Positions 25,042 to 34,356 of a DNA stretch of 49,842 nt are shown here, piece after piece. The DNA is taken from positions 1 to 49,842 of the forward strand of contig CAMDSO010000016.1 in NCBI GenBank assembly GCA_945906935.1. Reading direction: 5' to 3'. Under the pieces are notes generated by a model, which saw nothing but the letters and a program-made list of their open reading frames with translations, made no database searches and was not told the origin of the DNA. The number at the start of each line of letters is the position of its first letter. The stretch's first letter is position 1. The translations under genes and the position numbers were made by a program. The DNA is from Bordetella parapertussis. GTDB taxonomy: Bacteria; Pseudomonadota; Gammaproteobacteria; Burkholderiales; SG8-41.

Positions 25042-26400
25042 TTAGTTTGTTTCCGACTCGCCACCCGCCACTTTCACGCTGGCCAGCGCCCTGCCCTGCG
25101 CCAGCGTCAAAAGAAGTTCGTCGCCGGATTTCAGTGTCGAGGCATCACGCACGACCCCGCCGCCCACCCTTTCGGTGATGCTATAACCGCGATCGAGCAC
25201 CGCATTCGGATTTAAGCTGGCAAGCTGTGCGGACAGGTGTTTCAAATCTGCGCGCATGGCTTGCAACCGATTGGCCGCGGCATTGCGCAACCGCTGCCCC
25301 AGCGCCCGCGGCGCCGCCTCAAGTGCGTGCGGATGAGGACGGGCCGAGCGTAACGACCGCGCGAGCTCCCGCAATTGCCACCGTCGCGCGTCGGCTGAAC
25401 GTCCGCCGGCGCTGCGCAAACGACTCGCGAGATGATCAAGATGCGCCATCTGCGCAAGAATTCTTTCGCCCGGATGCACCAGACTGCGCGCCAGCCCGTC
25501 GAGCTGCTGCATGCGCCTCTCGAGCGAACGCTCGGCAACGCGGCGCAAACGCTGAGCATAATGATTACAGTCCTGGATCAACTCCTCGCGGTTTGGACTC
25601 GCCAGTTGCGCCGCGGCAGTCGGCGTCGGCGCGCGTAGGTCAGCGACAAAATCAGCGATGGTGAAATCCGTTTCATGGCCGACCCCACTGATGACGGGCA
25701 GCGAACAGGCATGCATGGCACGCGCCACCACTTCTTCGTTAAACGCCCACAGGTCTTCGATACTGCCGCCGCCCCTGCAAACAATCAGCACCTCGCAGTC
25801 GGCCCGCGCATCCGCCGTTGCAATCGCCGCGGCAATTTCGCGCCCCGCACCCTCACCCTGCACCGCCGTCGGATAAATCACCACCGGGATCGCCGGCATG
25901 CGCCGCCTCAATGTCGTCAGCACGTCGCGCAAGGCTGCAGCCTTGAGGGAGGTTACGATGCCAATGGCCCGCGGAAAGTGCGGCAGGGGTAGCCGTGAGT
26001 CCTCATCGAACAATCCTTCCCCCTGCAATTTGAGTTTGAGTTTTTCAAACGCCGCATACAGGGCGCCAGTGCCGGACCGGCGCATCGCCTCAACCACCAA
26101 CTGAAACTCGCCGCGAGCCTCGTAGAAAGAAGGGCTGGCACGCACTTCGACCTGCAATCCGTTTTCAGGCTTCCAATCCTGTAACTGCATTTTGTGGCGA
26201 AACATCACGCACCGTACCTGCGCCTGCGCATCCTTCAGAGAAAAGTAGCAATGCCCCGAAGCAGCGCGTACAAAATTGGAAATTTCGCCCGAGATCCACA
26301 TCAATGGCAGACTGGCTTCCACCAACTGCTTGGTGATCCGGTTAAGTTCGGCGACGCCAATCACACGCTGCGTCAGTGCCGCATCAAAATAGTTTTTCAT
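25042..26400 (-). CDS. xseA: Exodeoxyribonuclease VII large subunit
   Basis: A 452-residue XseA. The N-terminal OB fold contains LPLMWISGEISNFVRAASGH (residues 31-50), split as LPLMWISGEI and SNFVRAASGH. The catalytic region has RAIGIVTSLKAAALRD, VIYPTAVQGEGA, CRGGGSIEDLWAFNEE, and SGVGHETDFTIADFVADLRAPTPTAAA in two blocks. A long arginine-rich coiled coil follows, and the ending has LDRGYSI. With XseB it degrades single-stranded DNA to oligonucleotides. No xseB is next to it. It faces away from exbB across a 510-base intergenic region. Confidence 0.96.
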   Translation of the reverse strand: MKNYFDAALTQRVIGVAELNRITKQLVEASLPLMWISGEISNFVRAASGHCYFSLKDAQAQVRCVMFRHKMQLQDWKPENGLQVEVRASPSFYEARGEFQLVVEAMRRSGTGALYAAFEKLKLKLQGEGLFDEDSRLPLPHFPRAIGIVTSLKAAALRDVLTTLRRRMPAIPVVIYPTAVQGEGAGREIAAAIATADARADCEVLIVCRGGGSIEDLWAFNEEVVARAMHACSLPVISGVGHETDFTIADFVADLRAPTPTAAAQLASPNREELIQDCNHYAQRLRRVAERSLERRMQQLDGLARSLVHPGERILAQMAHLDHLASRLRSAGGRSADARRWQLRELARSLRSARPHPHALEAAPRALGQRLRNAAANRLQAMRADLKHLSAQLASLNPNAVLDRGYSITERVGGGVVRDASTLKSGDELLLTLAQGRALASVKVAGGESETN

Positions 26401-26910
26401 GCATTGATTGTATCTGCCTCAGACCGCGCAAACGTCACCGCCTGTGTGCGTAAAAATTCCCTCCTGCTTCAATGCACCTCACAGAGCATTACAGCGCCCC
26501 GCTTTGCTACATCATCCACAACCATCATGCAAGTGTCACATCAAACTCACAGCGCCGCCCCCTCTAGAGGGAAATACTTTCAACCCCTTGTTTTTATTTA
26601 ATAAATTATTGAGTTTAAAAAATGAGCAGCGCAGAAAAATCCCTTACAGGCGGCTTACTTAGGTGACTTGTTTACAAACTCTTCACATACTTATCCACAG
26701 CAATTGTGGATAAAAAATAACGTGCGATTGCGCCCCTATCGCAAGACGCCTTCGGGGTTGCAGCGCAATATTTTTGCGCCTCGCTTAACACGCCTCGTCA
26801 GCGCAAACATCAAATGCTGATATTTTTTCATAACAGCCCTGCGCGCTTGCTGAAAAGCGACCGCCCATATACAGTTACGCCGTTCAAATCTGGCCGAATC
26901 GGAGAAGCAT
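26401..26910. other. 510-base AT-rich intergenic region with DnaA boxes
   Basis: This is the largest gap in the window. It holds an AT-only-like stretch (26589-26623), an inverted pair of perfect DnaA boxes (26691-26713), and two near matches: TGTGCGTAA at 26445-26453 (one mismatch, minus orientation) and TCATCCACA at 26512-26520 (one mismatch). It must also hold the promoters for xseA and exbB. No reading frame with a ribosome site is seen before exbB. Confidence 0.6.
26691..26713. promoter_or_regulatory. Inverted pair of perfect DnaA boxes
   Basis: TTATCCACA (26691-26699), then five bases, then TGTGGATAA (26705-26713), the same nonamer inverted. Both match the TTATNCACA consensus exactly. 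About 70 bases upstream lies a run of nearly pure A/T. Confidence 0.75.
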
Positions 26911-27519
26911 GTGTTTGCATTGATTGAAGCTGCTGGATGGCCAATCTGGCCGCTGTTGCTGGCCTCGGTGATTTCGCTCGCCATCATAGGTGAACGTGCC
27001 TGGTCGCTGCGCAGCAGCATTGTCGCCCCTAAAAACCTTTTAAACGAAGTCGCACAGGAATTCCAGCAGCATGGCGTTTCGCAACAGCTGGTTGCGCGCC
27101 TTGGCGGCGGATCCCCGCTAGGCCAGATTCTGGCCGCAGGCATCAAGAATGCGAAAAGCTCGCCGCAAATCATGAAAGAGGCCCTCGATGATGCCGGACG
27201 CGGCGTCGCGCATGAACTCGAACGGTTTTTAAATACCCTGGGTACCATTGCCTCGATCAGCCCGCTCCTTGGCTTGCTTGGCACTGTGATCGGCATGATC
27301 GAGATCTTTGGTTCGCAAGCGCCCTCGGGCAGCAACCCGATTGCCCTCGCGCATGGCATTTCCGTCGCGCTCTACAACACGGCGATGGGTCTGGTAGTCG
27401 CCATACCGAGCATGATTTTCTACCGCTACTTCCGCGGCCACATCGATTCCCTGATCGTCGAGATGGAAAGCCAGGCGGTGCGGCTGGTCGAAATCCTGCA
27501 CGGCAATCGTCAAAACTGA
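26911..27519 (+). CDS. exbB: ExbB/TolQ-family proton channel subunit
   Basis: A 202-residue MotA/TolQ/ExbB protein starting at GTG 26911, with GGAG at 26901-26904. The first membrane helix is at 11-28. The cytoplasmic domain has ILAAGIKNAKSS and MKEALDDAGRGVAHELERFL. Helices two and three contain NTLGTIASISPLLGLLGTVIGMI and NTAMGLVVAIPSMIFY, here given as the segments ISPLLGLLGTVIGMI and TAMGLVVAIPSM. With ExbD it converts proton flow into force for TonB-dependent outer-membrane transport. No tonB is nearby. It heads the order exbB-exbD-lpxK-ycaR-kdsB-adk. Confidence 0.93.
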   Translation: MFALIEAAGWPIWPLLLASVISLAIIGERAWSLRSSIVAPKNLLNEVAQEFQQHGVSQQLVARLGGGSPLGQILAAGIKNAKSSPQIMKEALDDAGRGVAHELERFLNTLGTIASISPLLGLLGTVIGMIEIFGSQAPSGSNPIALAHGISVALYNTAMGLVVAIPSMIFYRYFRGHIDSLIVEMESQAVRLVEILHGNRQN

Positions 27520-27532
27520 GCGGGCGTCAACC

Positions 27533-27952
27533 TTGAATTTTCGCCTCGGTAGCCGCAAGGAAGAACCAGAGATCAACCTGATACCGTTGATCGACGTCTT
27601 ACTAGTCATCCTGATCTTTCTGATGGTGACCACCACCTATTCGCGCTTTGCCGAACTACAAATCAATCTGCCCACGGCAGACGCAAACAAACCCGAAGAG
27701 AGACCCAGTCAGATCAATGTCGCGGTGGATGGCCAAAGCCAGTATGTGGTCAATCGATCGGCAGTGCCGTTTCGCAGCACCGATAACTTTGCCCAGGAGC
27801 TCAAGCGCGCGGCCGGCGGCGCGCCCGATCCGGTCATCATTATCAATGCCGATGCGGCAGCGACTCATCAATCGGTGATCAACATCATGGAAGCCGCACG
27901 CATTGCCGGCTACAGCCGCATTACCTTCACCACGCAGGCGGGCAAGAAGTAG
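27533..27952 (+). CDS. exbD: ExbD/TolR-family biopolymer transport protein
   Basis: A 139-residue single-pass protein starting at TTG 27533. The membrane segment EINLIPLIDVLLVILIFLMV holds the conserved Asp of LIDVLL, which carries protons with ExbB. The periplasmic part ends with VINIMEAARIAGYSRITFTT. The gap to exbB is 13 bases. TTG is supported by the family start NFRLGSRKEEPEINLIP; no other start fits upstream of the membrane helix. Confidence 0.93.
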   Translation: MNFRLGSRKEEPEINLIPLIDVLLVILIFLMVTTTYSRFAELQINLPTADANKPEERPSQINVAVDGQSQYVVNRSAVPFRSTDNFAQELKRAAGGAPDPVIIINADAAATHQSVINIMEAARIAGYSRITFTTQAGKK

Positions 27953-28026
27953 TGCTAAACGCCCGCCGCGCGCCAGTGCGGCTTGTCTGTTTTATTTTTC
28001 TTTCTCGGCACCCGGCCTGATCGCAA

Positions 28027-29031
28027 ATGCACCCGCTGGAAAAAAGTTGGTATCGCACGGATATCACCAGCCGGCTGCTCTGCCTGACACTCTGGCCGCT
28101 CAGTGTGCTGTTTGGCGCTCTGGCCGGGTTACGCCGCACCGGCTTCCGACTGGGCTTGTTACGCACAACGCGTTTGCCGGTACCAGTCGTCGTCATTGGC
28201 AACATCACCGCCGGCGGAACCGGCAAGACCCCGCTCACCATCGCCCTCGGTCGCAGCCTTAAAAAGCGACATAAACGACCCGGCATCGTATGCAGGGGTT
28301 ACGGCGGCACGGCCAAACAACCGCAGGTCGTACTGGCGAATAGCAATCCTCAGGTCACGGGGGACGAAGCCGTTCTTCTGGCGCGGCATAGCGGCTGCCC
28401 GGTGTGGATCGGTGCCGACCGTGTCGCCGCCGCGCGAGGACTGCTTGCCGCAAACCCTGATTGCGATATGTTGCTGAGCGACGATGGCCTGCAACATTAT
28501 GCACTGCAACGAAATTTCGAAATCGCCGTCATCGACGCTGCACGCGGCTTCGGCAACCAGCGCCTGCTGCCATCGGGACCGCTGCGAGAAGCCTTGACCA
28601 GACTGGCATCCGTTGACGCCGTGGTCTTAAACGGCTTGGGCGCCAAGCCGCAGGTTTCCGGCACGGTTTACCGCATGAGTTTGCGCGGCGAGCGCTTTCG
28701 CAATCTGGCGACTCCACAACATTACGTCAGCGCGTCTTATTTTGCCGGTCGTAAAACCACCGCGATTGCGGCAATTGGCAACCCGCAGCGTTTTTTCGAT
28801 CACCTGCAATCACTGGGCATAGAAGCCAACACAAAAGTATTTCCAGATCATCATGCCTATACGCCAGCCGACCTTGCCTTCAGCGCCGGCACCGAAGTCA
28901 TCATGACAGACAAGGACGCGGTAAAATGTGAAGGCTTCGCCGGGCCCGCCTATTGGTCGCTCGAAGTAGAAGCGAAACTGGACGACGATCTGCCGGAACA
29001 AATAATGCGCCAACTCGGAGTATCTCAATAA
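28027..29031 (+). CDS. lpxK: Tetraacyldisaccharide 4'-kinase
   Basis: A 334-residue LpxK, which phosphorylates the lipid A disaccharide at the 4' position on the inner face of the inner membrane. An N-terminal hydrophobic anchor (15-34) precedes the P-loop GNITAGGTGKTP (58-69). The family blocks SRGYGG-like CRGYGG, GDEAVLLAR, LLSDDGLQHYAL and VFPDHHAYTPADL follow. Its stop runs directly into the ycaR ATG. Confidence 0.96.
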   Translation: MHPLEKSWYRTDITSRLLCLTLWPLSVLFGALAGLRRTGFRLGLLRTTRLPVPVVVIGNITAGGTGKTPLTIALGRSLKKRHKRPGIVCRGYGGTAKQPQVVLANSNPQVTGDEAVLLARHSGCPVWIGADRVAAARGLLAANPDCDMLLSDDGLQHYALQRNFEIAVIDAARGFGNQRLLPSGPLREALTRLASVDAVVLNGLGAKPQVSGTVYRMSLRGERFRNLATPQHYVSASYFAGRKTTAIAAIGNPQRFFDHLQSLGIEANTKVFPDHHAYTPADLAFSAGTEVIMTDKDAVKCEGFAGPAYWSLEVEAKLDDDLPEQIMRQLGVSQ

Positions 29032-29211
29032 ATGGACGCAAAACTACTTGATATTCTGGTCTGCCCGATCTGCAAAGGGCCGCTGATCTATGTAAAACCA
29101 GGTCAGGAACTCGTCTGTAGAGCAGACCGCCTGGCGTTCCCTGTGCGCGAAGGCATACCGGTGATGATTGAAGACGAATCGCGCAAACTAACGGCGGAAG
29201 AAGCCGTTTGA
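29032..29211 (+). CDS. ycaR: Trm112/YcaR family small zinc-binding-type protein
   Basis: A 59-codon gene beginning directly after the lpxK stop. It starts [18 protein letters not shown], the classic Trm112p/YcaR opening with a CPxCK motif, continues through [20 protein letters not shown] and ends in a Glu-rich tail. Only three Cys are present (two in CPICK, one in LVCR), so zinc binding is partial or absent. Members of this family stabilise methyltransferases in eukaryotes. In bacteria the role is unclear, but the lpxK-ycaR-kdsB order is widely conserved. Confidence 0.92.
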   Translation: MDAKLLDILVCPICKGPLIYVKPGQELVCRADRLAFPVREGIPVMIEDESRKLTAEEAV

Positions 29212-29254
29212 CCTTACCCGCCATCGTGACGCCAGCCCGGCGCTCGTCCAACAG

Positions 29255-30016
29255 ATGAAATTCACCGTAGTCATCCCGGCACGCTTTGCCTCGACAAGGC
29301 TGCCTGGCAAACCATTGCTAGACATTGGCGGCAAGCCCATGGTGGTACGCGTCGCCGAGCGGGCACGCTTGAGCGGCGCGACCGCCATCGTCATCGCCAC
29401 CGATCACGCCGATATATTGCATACGGCGGAAGAACACGGCTTTACGGCCATGCTGACCCGCCAAGAGCATCCCTCAGGGACCGACCGTATTGCCGAAGTC
29501 GTGTCAAAACTGGGTCTAGGCAGCGGAGAAATCGTCGTCAACGTGCAGGGTGACGAGCCTTTGATCGAACCCGACCTGATCAGCGCCGTGGCAGCACAAC
29601 TCGCCGCACATGATGACGCGGCAATCGCCACGGCCTGCTGCCCCCTGATTGACGGCGCGCAGATGGCGAACGCCAATGTCGTCAAGGTGGTCACCGACAA
29701 ACACGGCTATGCGTTGTATTTCAGTCGCGCGCCGATTCCATACGCGCGTGATGCCTTTGACGGCGGCATCAAGAACCTGCCCGCCACCCTGCCCGCCTAC
29801 CGGCATATCGGCATCTATGCCTACCGCACGGAGTTTCTCGCGTGTTATGCGCAACTCGCGCCAGCCGCCATCGAACAGGCCGAAGCGCTAGAGCAATTGC
29901 GCGCGTTATGGCATGGCTTCCGCATCAGCGTGGCGGTCACAAAACAATCGCCGCACGCTGGCGTCGATACGGCAGCGGACCTCGAATACGTCAGAGCACT
30001 GTTAGCCCGGCAATAA
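29255..30016 (+). CDS. kdsB: 3-deoxy-manno-octulosonate cytidylyltransferase
   Basis: A 253-residue KdsB, making CMP-Kdo from CTP and Kdo for lipopolysaccharide. The start [20 protein letters not shown] is the nucleotide-binding signature. [47 protein letters not shown]-like [21 protein letters not shown] and EQLRALWHG follow in order. It continues the lpxK-ycaR run, with 43 bases from ycaR. Confidence 0.97.
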   Translation: MKFTVVIPARFASTRLPGKPLLDIGGKPMVVRVAERARLSGATAIVIATDHADILHTAEEHGFTAMLTRQEHPSGTDRIAEVVSKLGLGSGEIVVNVQGDEPLIEPDLISAVAAQLAAHDDAAIATACCPLIDGAQMANANVVKVVTDKHGYALYFSRAPIPYARDAFDGGIKNLPATLPAYRHIGIYAYRTEFLACYAQLAPAAIEQAEALEQLRALWHGFRISVAVTKQSPHAGVDTAADLEYVRALLARQ

Positions 30017-30037
30017 ATAGCCCTTTCGATAACACGG

Positions 30038-30043
30038 TATAAT
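30038..30043 (+). promoter_or_regulatory. Probable -10 element of adk
   Basis: Perfect TATAAT 33 bases before ATG 30077, in the 60-base gap after kdsB. No strong -35. It would allow adk to be transcribed independently of the lpxK operon. Confidence 0.4.
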
Positions 30044-30076
30044 TTCATCATCTCCACGCGCCGCGATGACACGATC

Positions 30077-30724
30077 ATGATGAGAATAATTTTGTTGGGT
30101 ATGCCGGGCGCCGGTAAAGGTACGCAAGCGAGGTTCCTGACCGAGCGTTTTAACGTACCGCAGATCTCAACCGGCGATATGCTGCGGGCGGAAGTCAAAG
30201 CGGGCACGCCTCTCGGGCTGGAAGCAAAATCGTACATGGATGCAGGCGCCTTGGTGCCTGACGCCGTTGTGATCAAAATGGCCGAAGCGCGCGTCAAACA
30301 GCCCGATTGCGCCAACGGCTTTATCGTCGATGGATTCCCGCGCACGATTGCCCAGGCCGAGGCCTTGCGCGACGCCGGTGTCGGTATTGATTACGTCATC
30401 GACATCGAAACTGCGGATGAGGAAATCCTGCGCCGCATGAGCGGCCGCCGTGTCCATCCGGTGTCAGGCCGCAGTTACCATCTCGAATTCAACCCGCCCA
30501 AGGTTGCCGGTCAAGATGACATTACCGGCGAACCGCTAGTGCAACGCCCGGACGACCAAGAAGACACGGTACGCAAACGGATTGAAACCTATCACGCACA
30601 AACCAAACCTTTGGTTGATTTTTACCGCAACCAAACCGGCGTCAACGCACCGCGCTACGCGAAAATCAACGGCGTGGGTGCCGTTGAAACCATCCGTGAC
30701 AACATTTTTGCCGCATTGAAGTAA
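30077..30724 (+). CDS. adk: Adenylate kinase
   Basis: A 215-residue long-form adenylate kinase (AMP + ATP to 2 ADP). The P-loop is [11 protein letters not shown] (about 7-17). [24 protein letters not shown] and the long LID domain ([19 protein letters not shown]) follow. The LID lacks the four zinc Cys, as in other proteobacteria. [17 protein letters not shown] is the closing helix motif. A start one codon later (ATG 30080) is equally possible. A hairpin follows the stop. Confidence 0.97.
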   Translation: MMRIILLGMPGAGKGTQARFLTERFNVPQISTGDMLRAEVKAGTPLGLEAKSYMDAGALVPDAVVIKMAEARVKQPDCANGFIVDGFPRTIAQAEALRDAGVGIDYVIDIETADEEILRRMSGRRVHPVSGRSYHLEFNPPKVAGQDDITGEPLVQRPDDQEDTVRKRIETYHAQTKPLVDFYRNQTGVNAPRYAKINGVGAVETIRDNIFAALK

Positions 30725-30730
30725 CCAGAA

Positions 30731-30752
30731 AAGGGCCTTGCCGCGGGCCCTT
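30731..30752 (+). terminator. Hairpin after adk
   Basis: AAGGGCC (30731-30737) pairs with GGCCCTT (30746-30752). It is compact and GC-rich, but no T-run follows, so it may attenuate rather than end transcription. Confidence 0.45.
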
Positions 30753-30790
30753 CGCGTCAAATCTGCATGCGAAAAGTGCAGCTTCTGCGG

Positions 30791-30796
30791 TAAAAT
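30791..30796 (+). promoter_or_regulatory. Possible -10 element of the pfp-hppA transcript
   Basis: TAAAAT after CGG, 41 bases before ATG 30838, between the adk hairpin and pfp. No -35 stands out. Confidence 0.3.
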
Positions 30797-30837
30797 GCGG
30801 CGTTTTCCAAACACCCCATAACGAACGGTCGTCCAGC

Positions 30838-32100
30838 ATGCCTGCTAAAAACGCCTTTTATGCGCAATCCGGTGGCGTCACTGCGGTCATTAACGCCACC
30901 GCCTGCGGCCTCATCGAGGCTGCGCGCAAACACAAAAACCGCATTGGCAAGGTCTATGCCGGCCGTGATGGCATTATCGGCGCACTGACCGAAGACCTGA
31001 TCGACACGTCCAAGGAATCTGCCGCCGCCATCAAGGCCTTGCGTTACACCCCGTCTGGCGCCTTCGGCTCCTGCCGCTACAAACTCAAGGGCCTCGAAGA
31101 AAACCGCGCCCACTATGAGCGCCTGATTGCCGTATTCAAAGCACACAACATCGGCTACTTCTTCTACAACGGCGGCAATGACTCGGCGGACACAGCCTAC
31201 AAGGTGTCGCAGATTTCTGAAAAGCTCGGCTACCCTGTGACCTGTGTCGGTGTACCGAAGACCGTTGATAATGATCTGGCCGTGACAGACTGCTGCCCCG
31301 GCTTTGGCTCGGTCGCCAAGTATGTCGCCACCAGCATCCGGGAAGCGGGCTTTGACGTCGCCTCTATGGCGCGCACTTCAACCAAGGTCTTTGTCCTTGA
31401 AGTGATGGGCCGTCACGCTGGCTGGATCACCGCCGCCTGCGGCCTTGCTGCCGAAAAAGCCGGTGACGCCCCGCAGATTCTGCTGTTTCCCGAAATGACG
31501 TTCAATCAGGACAAATTCCTCGCCCGCGTCGATGCCGTGGTAAAAAAATACGGCTATTGCGCGATCGGCGTTTCGGAAGGCATACGCGGCGCCGACGGCA
31601 AGTTTCTCTCCGAGTCAGGACTCAAAGACGCCTTCGGCCACGCCCAGCTAGGCGGTGTCGCGCCGCAAATCGCTAATCTGGTGAAAGACAAGCTTGGCTA
31701 TAAATATCATTGGGCGGTGGCCGATTATCTACAGCGCGCGGCACGGCACATTGCGTCAAAAACCGATGTCGAACAAGCGTACGCTGTCGGCAAGGCAGCG
31801 GTTGAACTTGCGCTCAAGGGCCGGAATGCCGTGATGCCGGTGATCGTGCGCAAATCGAACAAACCCTACAAGTGGACGATCGAGTGCGCCGACCTAAAGG
31901 ACATCGCGAACAAGGAGAAAATGATGCCGCGCGATTTCATTACCGCCGACGGCTTTCATATCACCGAAAAATGCCGGCGTTACCTGTCACCATTGATTGC
32001 CGGCGAAGACTATCCGCCCTACAAAAACGGATTGCCGTCGTATATCAAATTAAAAAACGTTGCAGTAAAGAAAAAGCTCGCGGCGAGCTTCAAGATTTAG
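30838..32100 (+). CDS. pfp: Pyrophosphate-dependent 6-phosphofructokinase
   Basis: A 420-residue PFK-superfamily enzyme. Two positions mark it as PPi-dependent. GGNDS (112-116) has Asp where ATP enzymes have Gly (GGDGS), and PKTVDNDL (140-147) has Lys where ATP enzymes have Gly (PGTIDND). The sugar-phosphate site MGRHAGW (190-196) is intact. It interconverts fructose 6-phosphate + PPi and fructose 1,6-bisphosphate + Pi, reversibly, so it works in glycolysis or gluconeogenesis. It is followed after 55 bases by a PPi-driven proton pump, a pairing described in methanotrophs. The upstream gene is adk. Confidence 0.95.
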   Translation: MPAKNAFYAQSGGVTAVINATACGLIEAARKHKNRIGKVYAGRDGIIGALTEDLIDTSKESAAAIKALRYTPSGAFGSCRYKLKGLEENRAHYERLIAVFKAHNIGYFFYNGGNDSADTAYKVSQISEKLGYPVTCVGVPKTVDNDLAVTDCCPGFGSVAKYVATSIREAGFDVASMARTSTKVFVLEVMGRHAGWITAACGLAAEKAGDAPQILLFPEMTFNQDKFLARVDAVVKKYGYCAIGVSEGIRGADGKFLSESGLKDAFGHAQLGGVAPQIANLVKDKLGYKYHWAVADYLQRAARHIASKTDVEQAYAVGKAAVELALKGRNAVMPVIVRKSNKPYKWTIECADLKDIANKEKMMPRDFITADGFHITEKCRRYLSPLIAGEDYPPYKNGLPSYIKLKNVAVKKKLAASFKI

Positions 32101-32155
32101 CAGGCTAACAAGGCCTGTGGCAACGGGCCGATAACCACTACGGGAGAGAGCAGTA

Positions 32156-34231
32156 ATGAATGCATCAAACGGATTGATCCTAGCGCTGGTTTGCGCGGCG
32201 ATCGGCATTTTTTTCGGTATCGTCTGGGCGCTGTGGATTATCAAACAGCCCACGGGCAACGACCGTATGCGTGAAATCGCGGCCGCCATTCAGCAAGGCG
32301 CAACGGCTTACCTCAACCGCCAATACGCGACCATCGCCGTCGTGGGCGCGATTCTTTTCGTGCTCATTGGCATCGTTCTGCATTGGCCGACCGCGATCGG
32401 CTTCGCCATCGGCGCCGTGCTCTCCGGGCTGGCCGGCTATGTCGGCATGAACGTCTCGGTGCGTGCCAACGTGCGTACCGCCGAAGCTGCACGCACCGGC
32501 TTGAACGAAGCCCTCGCTGTGGCCTTCCGCGGCGGCGCCATCACCGGCCTGCTGGTCGTCGGTCTGGGCCTGCTCGGTGTAGCCGGCTTCTTCTGGTGGC
32601 TCATCAACAACGCCGCCCCCGGTGCGACCATCAGCCAGATCGCGCAGCCCCTGGTCGGCCTTGCCTTTGGCGGTTCGCTGATCTCGATTTTCGCGCGTCT
32701 GGGCGGAGGCATATTTACCAAGGGTGCTGACGTTGGCGCCGACCTCGTCGGTAAGGTTGAGGCCGGTATACCAGAGGATGATCCGCGTAACCCCGCCGTG
32801 ATCGCCGACAACGTCGGCGATAACGTCGGCGACTGTGCTGGCATGGCTGCCGACCTGTTCGAAACCTATGCGGTAACGATCGTTGCGACCATCATTCTCG
32901 GCGCCCTCCTGCTGTCCAAGGTCGAGATCGCTGCGAACGCAGCGATCTATCCGCTGGTGCTGGGTGGCGTGTCGATCATCGCCTCGATCATCGGCTGTTA
33001 CTTCGTCAAGGCGCGTGAAGGCGGCAAGATCATGAACGCCCTCTACCGCGGCCTCGCTGTTGCCGGTGGTGTGGCGCTGGTGGCCTTCTGGTTCGTCACC
33101 GACAGCCTGATGGGCAACATCGACCAGTTCTACCCGGAACTGTCATCAGCCAAACTGTTTGGCACGTCAGTCATCGGCTTGGTACTCACGGCGCTGATGG
33201 TTGTCATCACCGAGTACTACACCGCCACCGAATACGCACCGGTCCGTCACATCGCCGCGGCGTCAACCACCGGTCACGGCACCAACATCATCGCGGGTCT
33301 CGGCGTTTCGATGCGTGCTACCGCATGGCCGGTACTCGCAGTGTGTGCGGCCATCTACTCGGCCTTTGCACTGGCCGGCCTCTACGGTATTGCGATTGCC
33401 GCTACGTCCATGCTGTCCATGACCGGCATTATCGTCGCGCTCGACGCCTATGGCCCAATCACCGACAACGCCGGCGGCATTGCAGAAATGTCTGGCTTGC
33501 CGGATTCGGTTCGTGCAATTACCGATCCGCTCGACGCCGTGGGTAATACTACCAAGGCCGTGACCAAAGGCTACGCCATTGGTTCAGCAGGTTTGGCCGC
33601 ACTGGTGCTTTTTGCCGACTATACGCATGCGCTCGAAGCGGCAGGCAAAGTGGTTACCTTCGACCTGTCGAACCACTACGTCATCATCGGCCTCTTCATC
33701 GGCGGCATGGTGCCCTACCTGTTTGGCGCAATGGCGATGGAAGCCGTCGGTCGCGCCGCCGGTTCGGTGGTGGTTGAAGTGCGCCGTCAGTTTGCCGAGA
33801 TCAAAGGCATTATGGAAGGCACTGCCAAGCCGGATTATTCGCGTGCGGTGGATATGCTAACCAAAGCGGCGATCAAGGAAATGATGATCCCATCTCTGCT
33901 GCCGGTGCTGATTCCGATTGTTGTCGGCGTTGGCTTCTCCTGGCTGGCTGGCGGTGTTGCCGGTGCACAAGCGCTCGGTGGTGTGCTGATGGGCACCATC
34001 GTGACCGGTCTGTTTGTCGCGATCTCCATGACCACCGGTGGTGGTGCTTGGGATAACGCGAAGAAATATATCGAAGACGGACACCACGGCGGCAAGGGAT
34101 CTGATGCACACAAAGCAGCGGTTACCGGCGACACCGTGGGTGACCCCTACAAAGATACCGCAGGCCCAGCGGTCAATCCGCTGATCAAAATCATCAACAT
34201 CGTTGCGTTGCTGATTGTGCCCCTGCTGTAA
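32156..34231 (+). CDS. hppA: K+-independent membrane proton-translocating pyrophosphatase
   Basis: A 691-residue H+-PPase with about 16 membrane helices. The PPi site has [20 protein letters not shown] (residues about 190-209) and [19 protein letters not shown]. The conserved C-terminal acidic block has [20 protein letters not shown]. The residue after GNTT (463-466) is Lys (K467), the hallmark of K+-insensitive H+-pumps; K+-dependent enzymes have Ala. It couples PPi hydrolysis to proton export, or makes PPi from the gradient. With pfp it links PPi made by ligases and polymerases to glycolysis and the proton gradient. GGGAGAG precedes ATG 32156. Confidence 0.97.
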   Translation: MNASNGLILALVCAAIGIFFGIVWALWIIKQPTGNDRMREIAAAIQQGATAYLNRQYATIAVVGAILFVLIGIVLHWPTAIGFAIGAVLSGLAGYVGMNVSVRANVRTAEAARTGLNEALAVAFRGGAITGLLVVGLGLLGVAGFFWWLINNAAPGATISQIAQPLVGLAFGGSLISIFARLGGGIFTKGADVGADLVGKVEAGIPEDDPRNPAVIADNVGDNVGDCAGMAADLFETYAVTIVATIILGALLLSKVEIAANAAIYPLVLGGVSIIASIIGCYFVKAREGGKIMNALYRGLAVAGGVALVAFWFVTDSLMGNIDQFYPELSSAKLFGTSVIGLVLTALMVVITEYYTATEYAPVRHIAAASTTGHGTNIIAGLGVSMRATAWPVLAVCAAIYSAFALAGLYGIAIAATSMLSMTGIIVALDAYGPITDNAGGIAEMSGLPDSVRAITDPLDAVGNTTKAVTKGYAIGSAGLAALVLFADYTHALEAAGKVVTFDLSNHYVIIGLFIGGMVPYLFGAMAMEAVGRAAGSVVVEVRRQFAEIKGIMEGTAKPDYSRAVDMLTKAAIKEMMIPSLLPVLIPIVVGVGFSWLAGGVAGAQALGGVLMGTIVTGLFVAISMTTGGGAWDNAKKYIEDGHHGGKGSDAHKAAVTGDTVGDPYKDTAGPAVNPLIKIINIVALLIVPLL

Positions 34232-34260
34232 TAAAAAGCGGGCGCATTTGATCAAGAAAT

Positions 34261-34280
34261 GGGGGCGCAAGCCCCCGTTT
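34261..34280 (+). terminator. Terminator-like hairpin after hppA
   Basis: GGGGGC-GCAA-GCCCCC (34261-34276), a perfect six-pair stem with a tetraloop, followed by GTTTGCATTT. It is 30 bases after the hppA stop. Confidence 0.7.
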
Positions 34281-34320
34281 GCATTTCCCGACCCGAGAAA
34301 TTCAGTCGGCAGACCGAAGC

Positions 34321-34326
34321 TATAAT
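34321..34326 (+). promoter_or_regulatory. Probable -10 element of the carbonic anhydrase gene
   Basis: Perfect TATAAT 30 bases before ATG 34357, downstream of the hppA hairpin. The -35 is not clear. Confidence 0.45.
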
Positions 34327-34356
34327 CAATGCTTTAATCGTTGCGAACAGGCCATC

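Noticed and set aside
26401-26910. Calling the region oriC outright
   Set aside because: No dnaA, dnaN, gidA, rpmH or parAB is nearby, and only two boxes are perfect. Kept as a DnaA-binding candidate.
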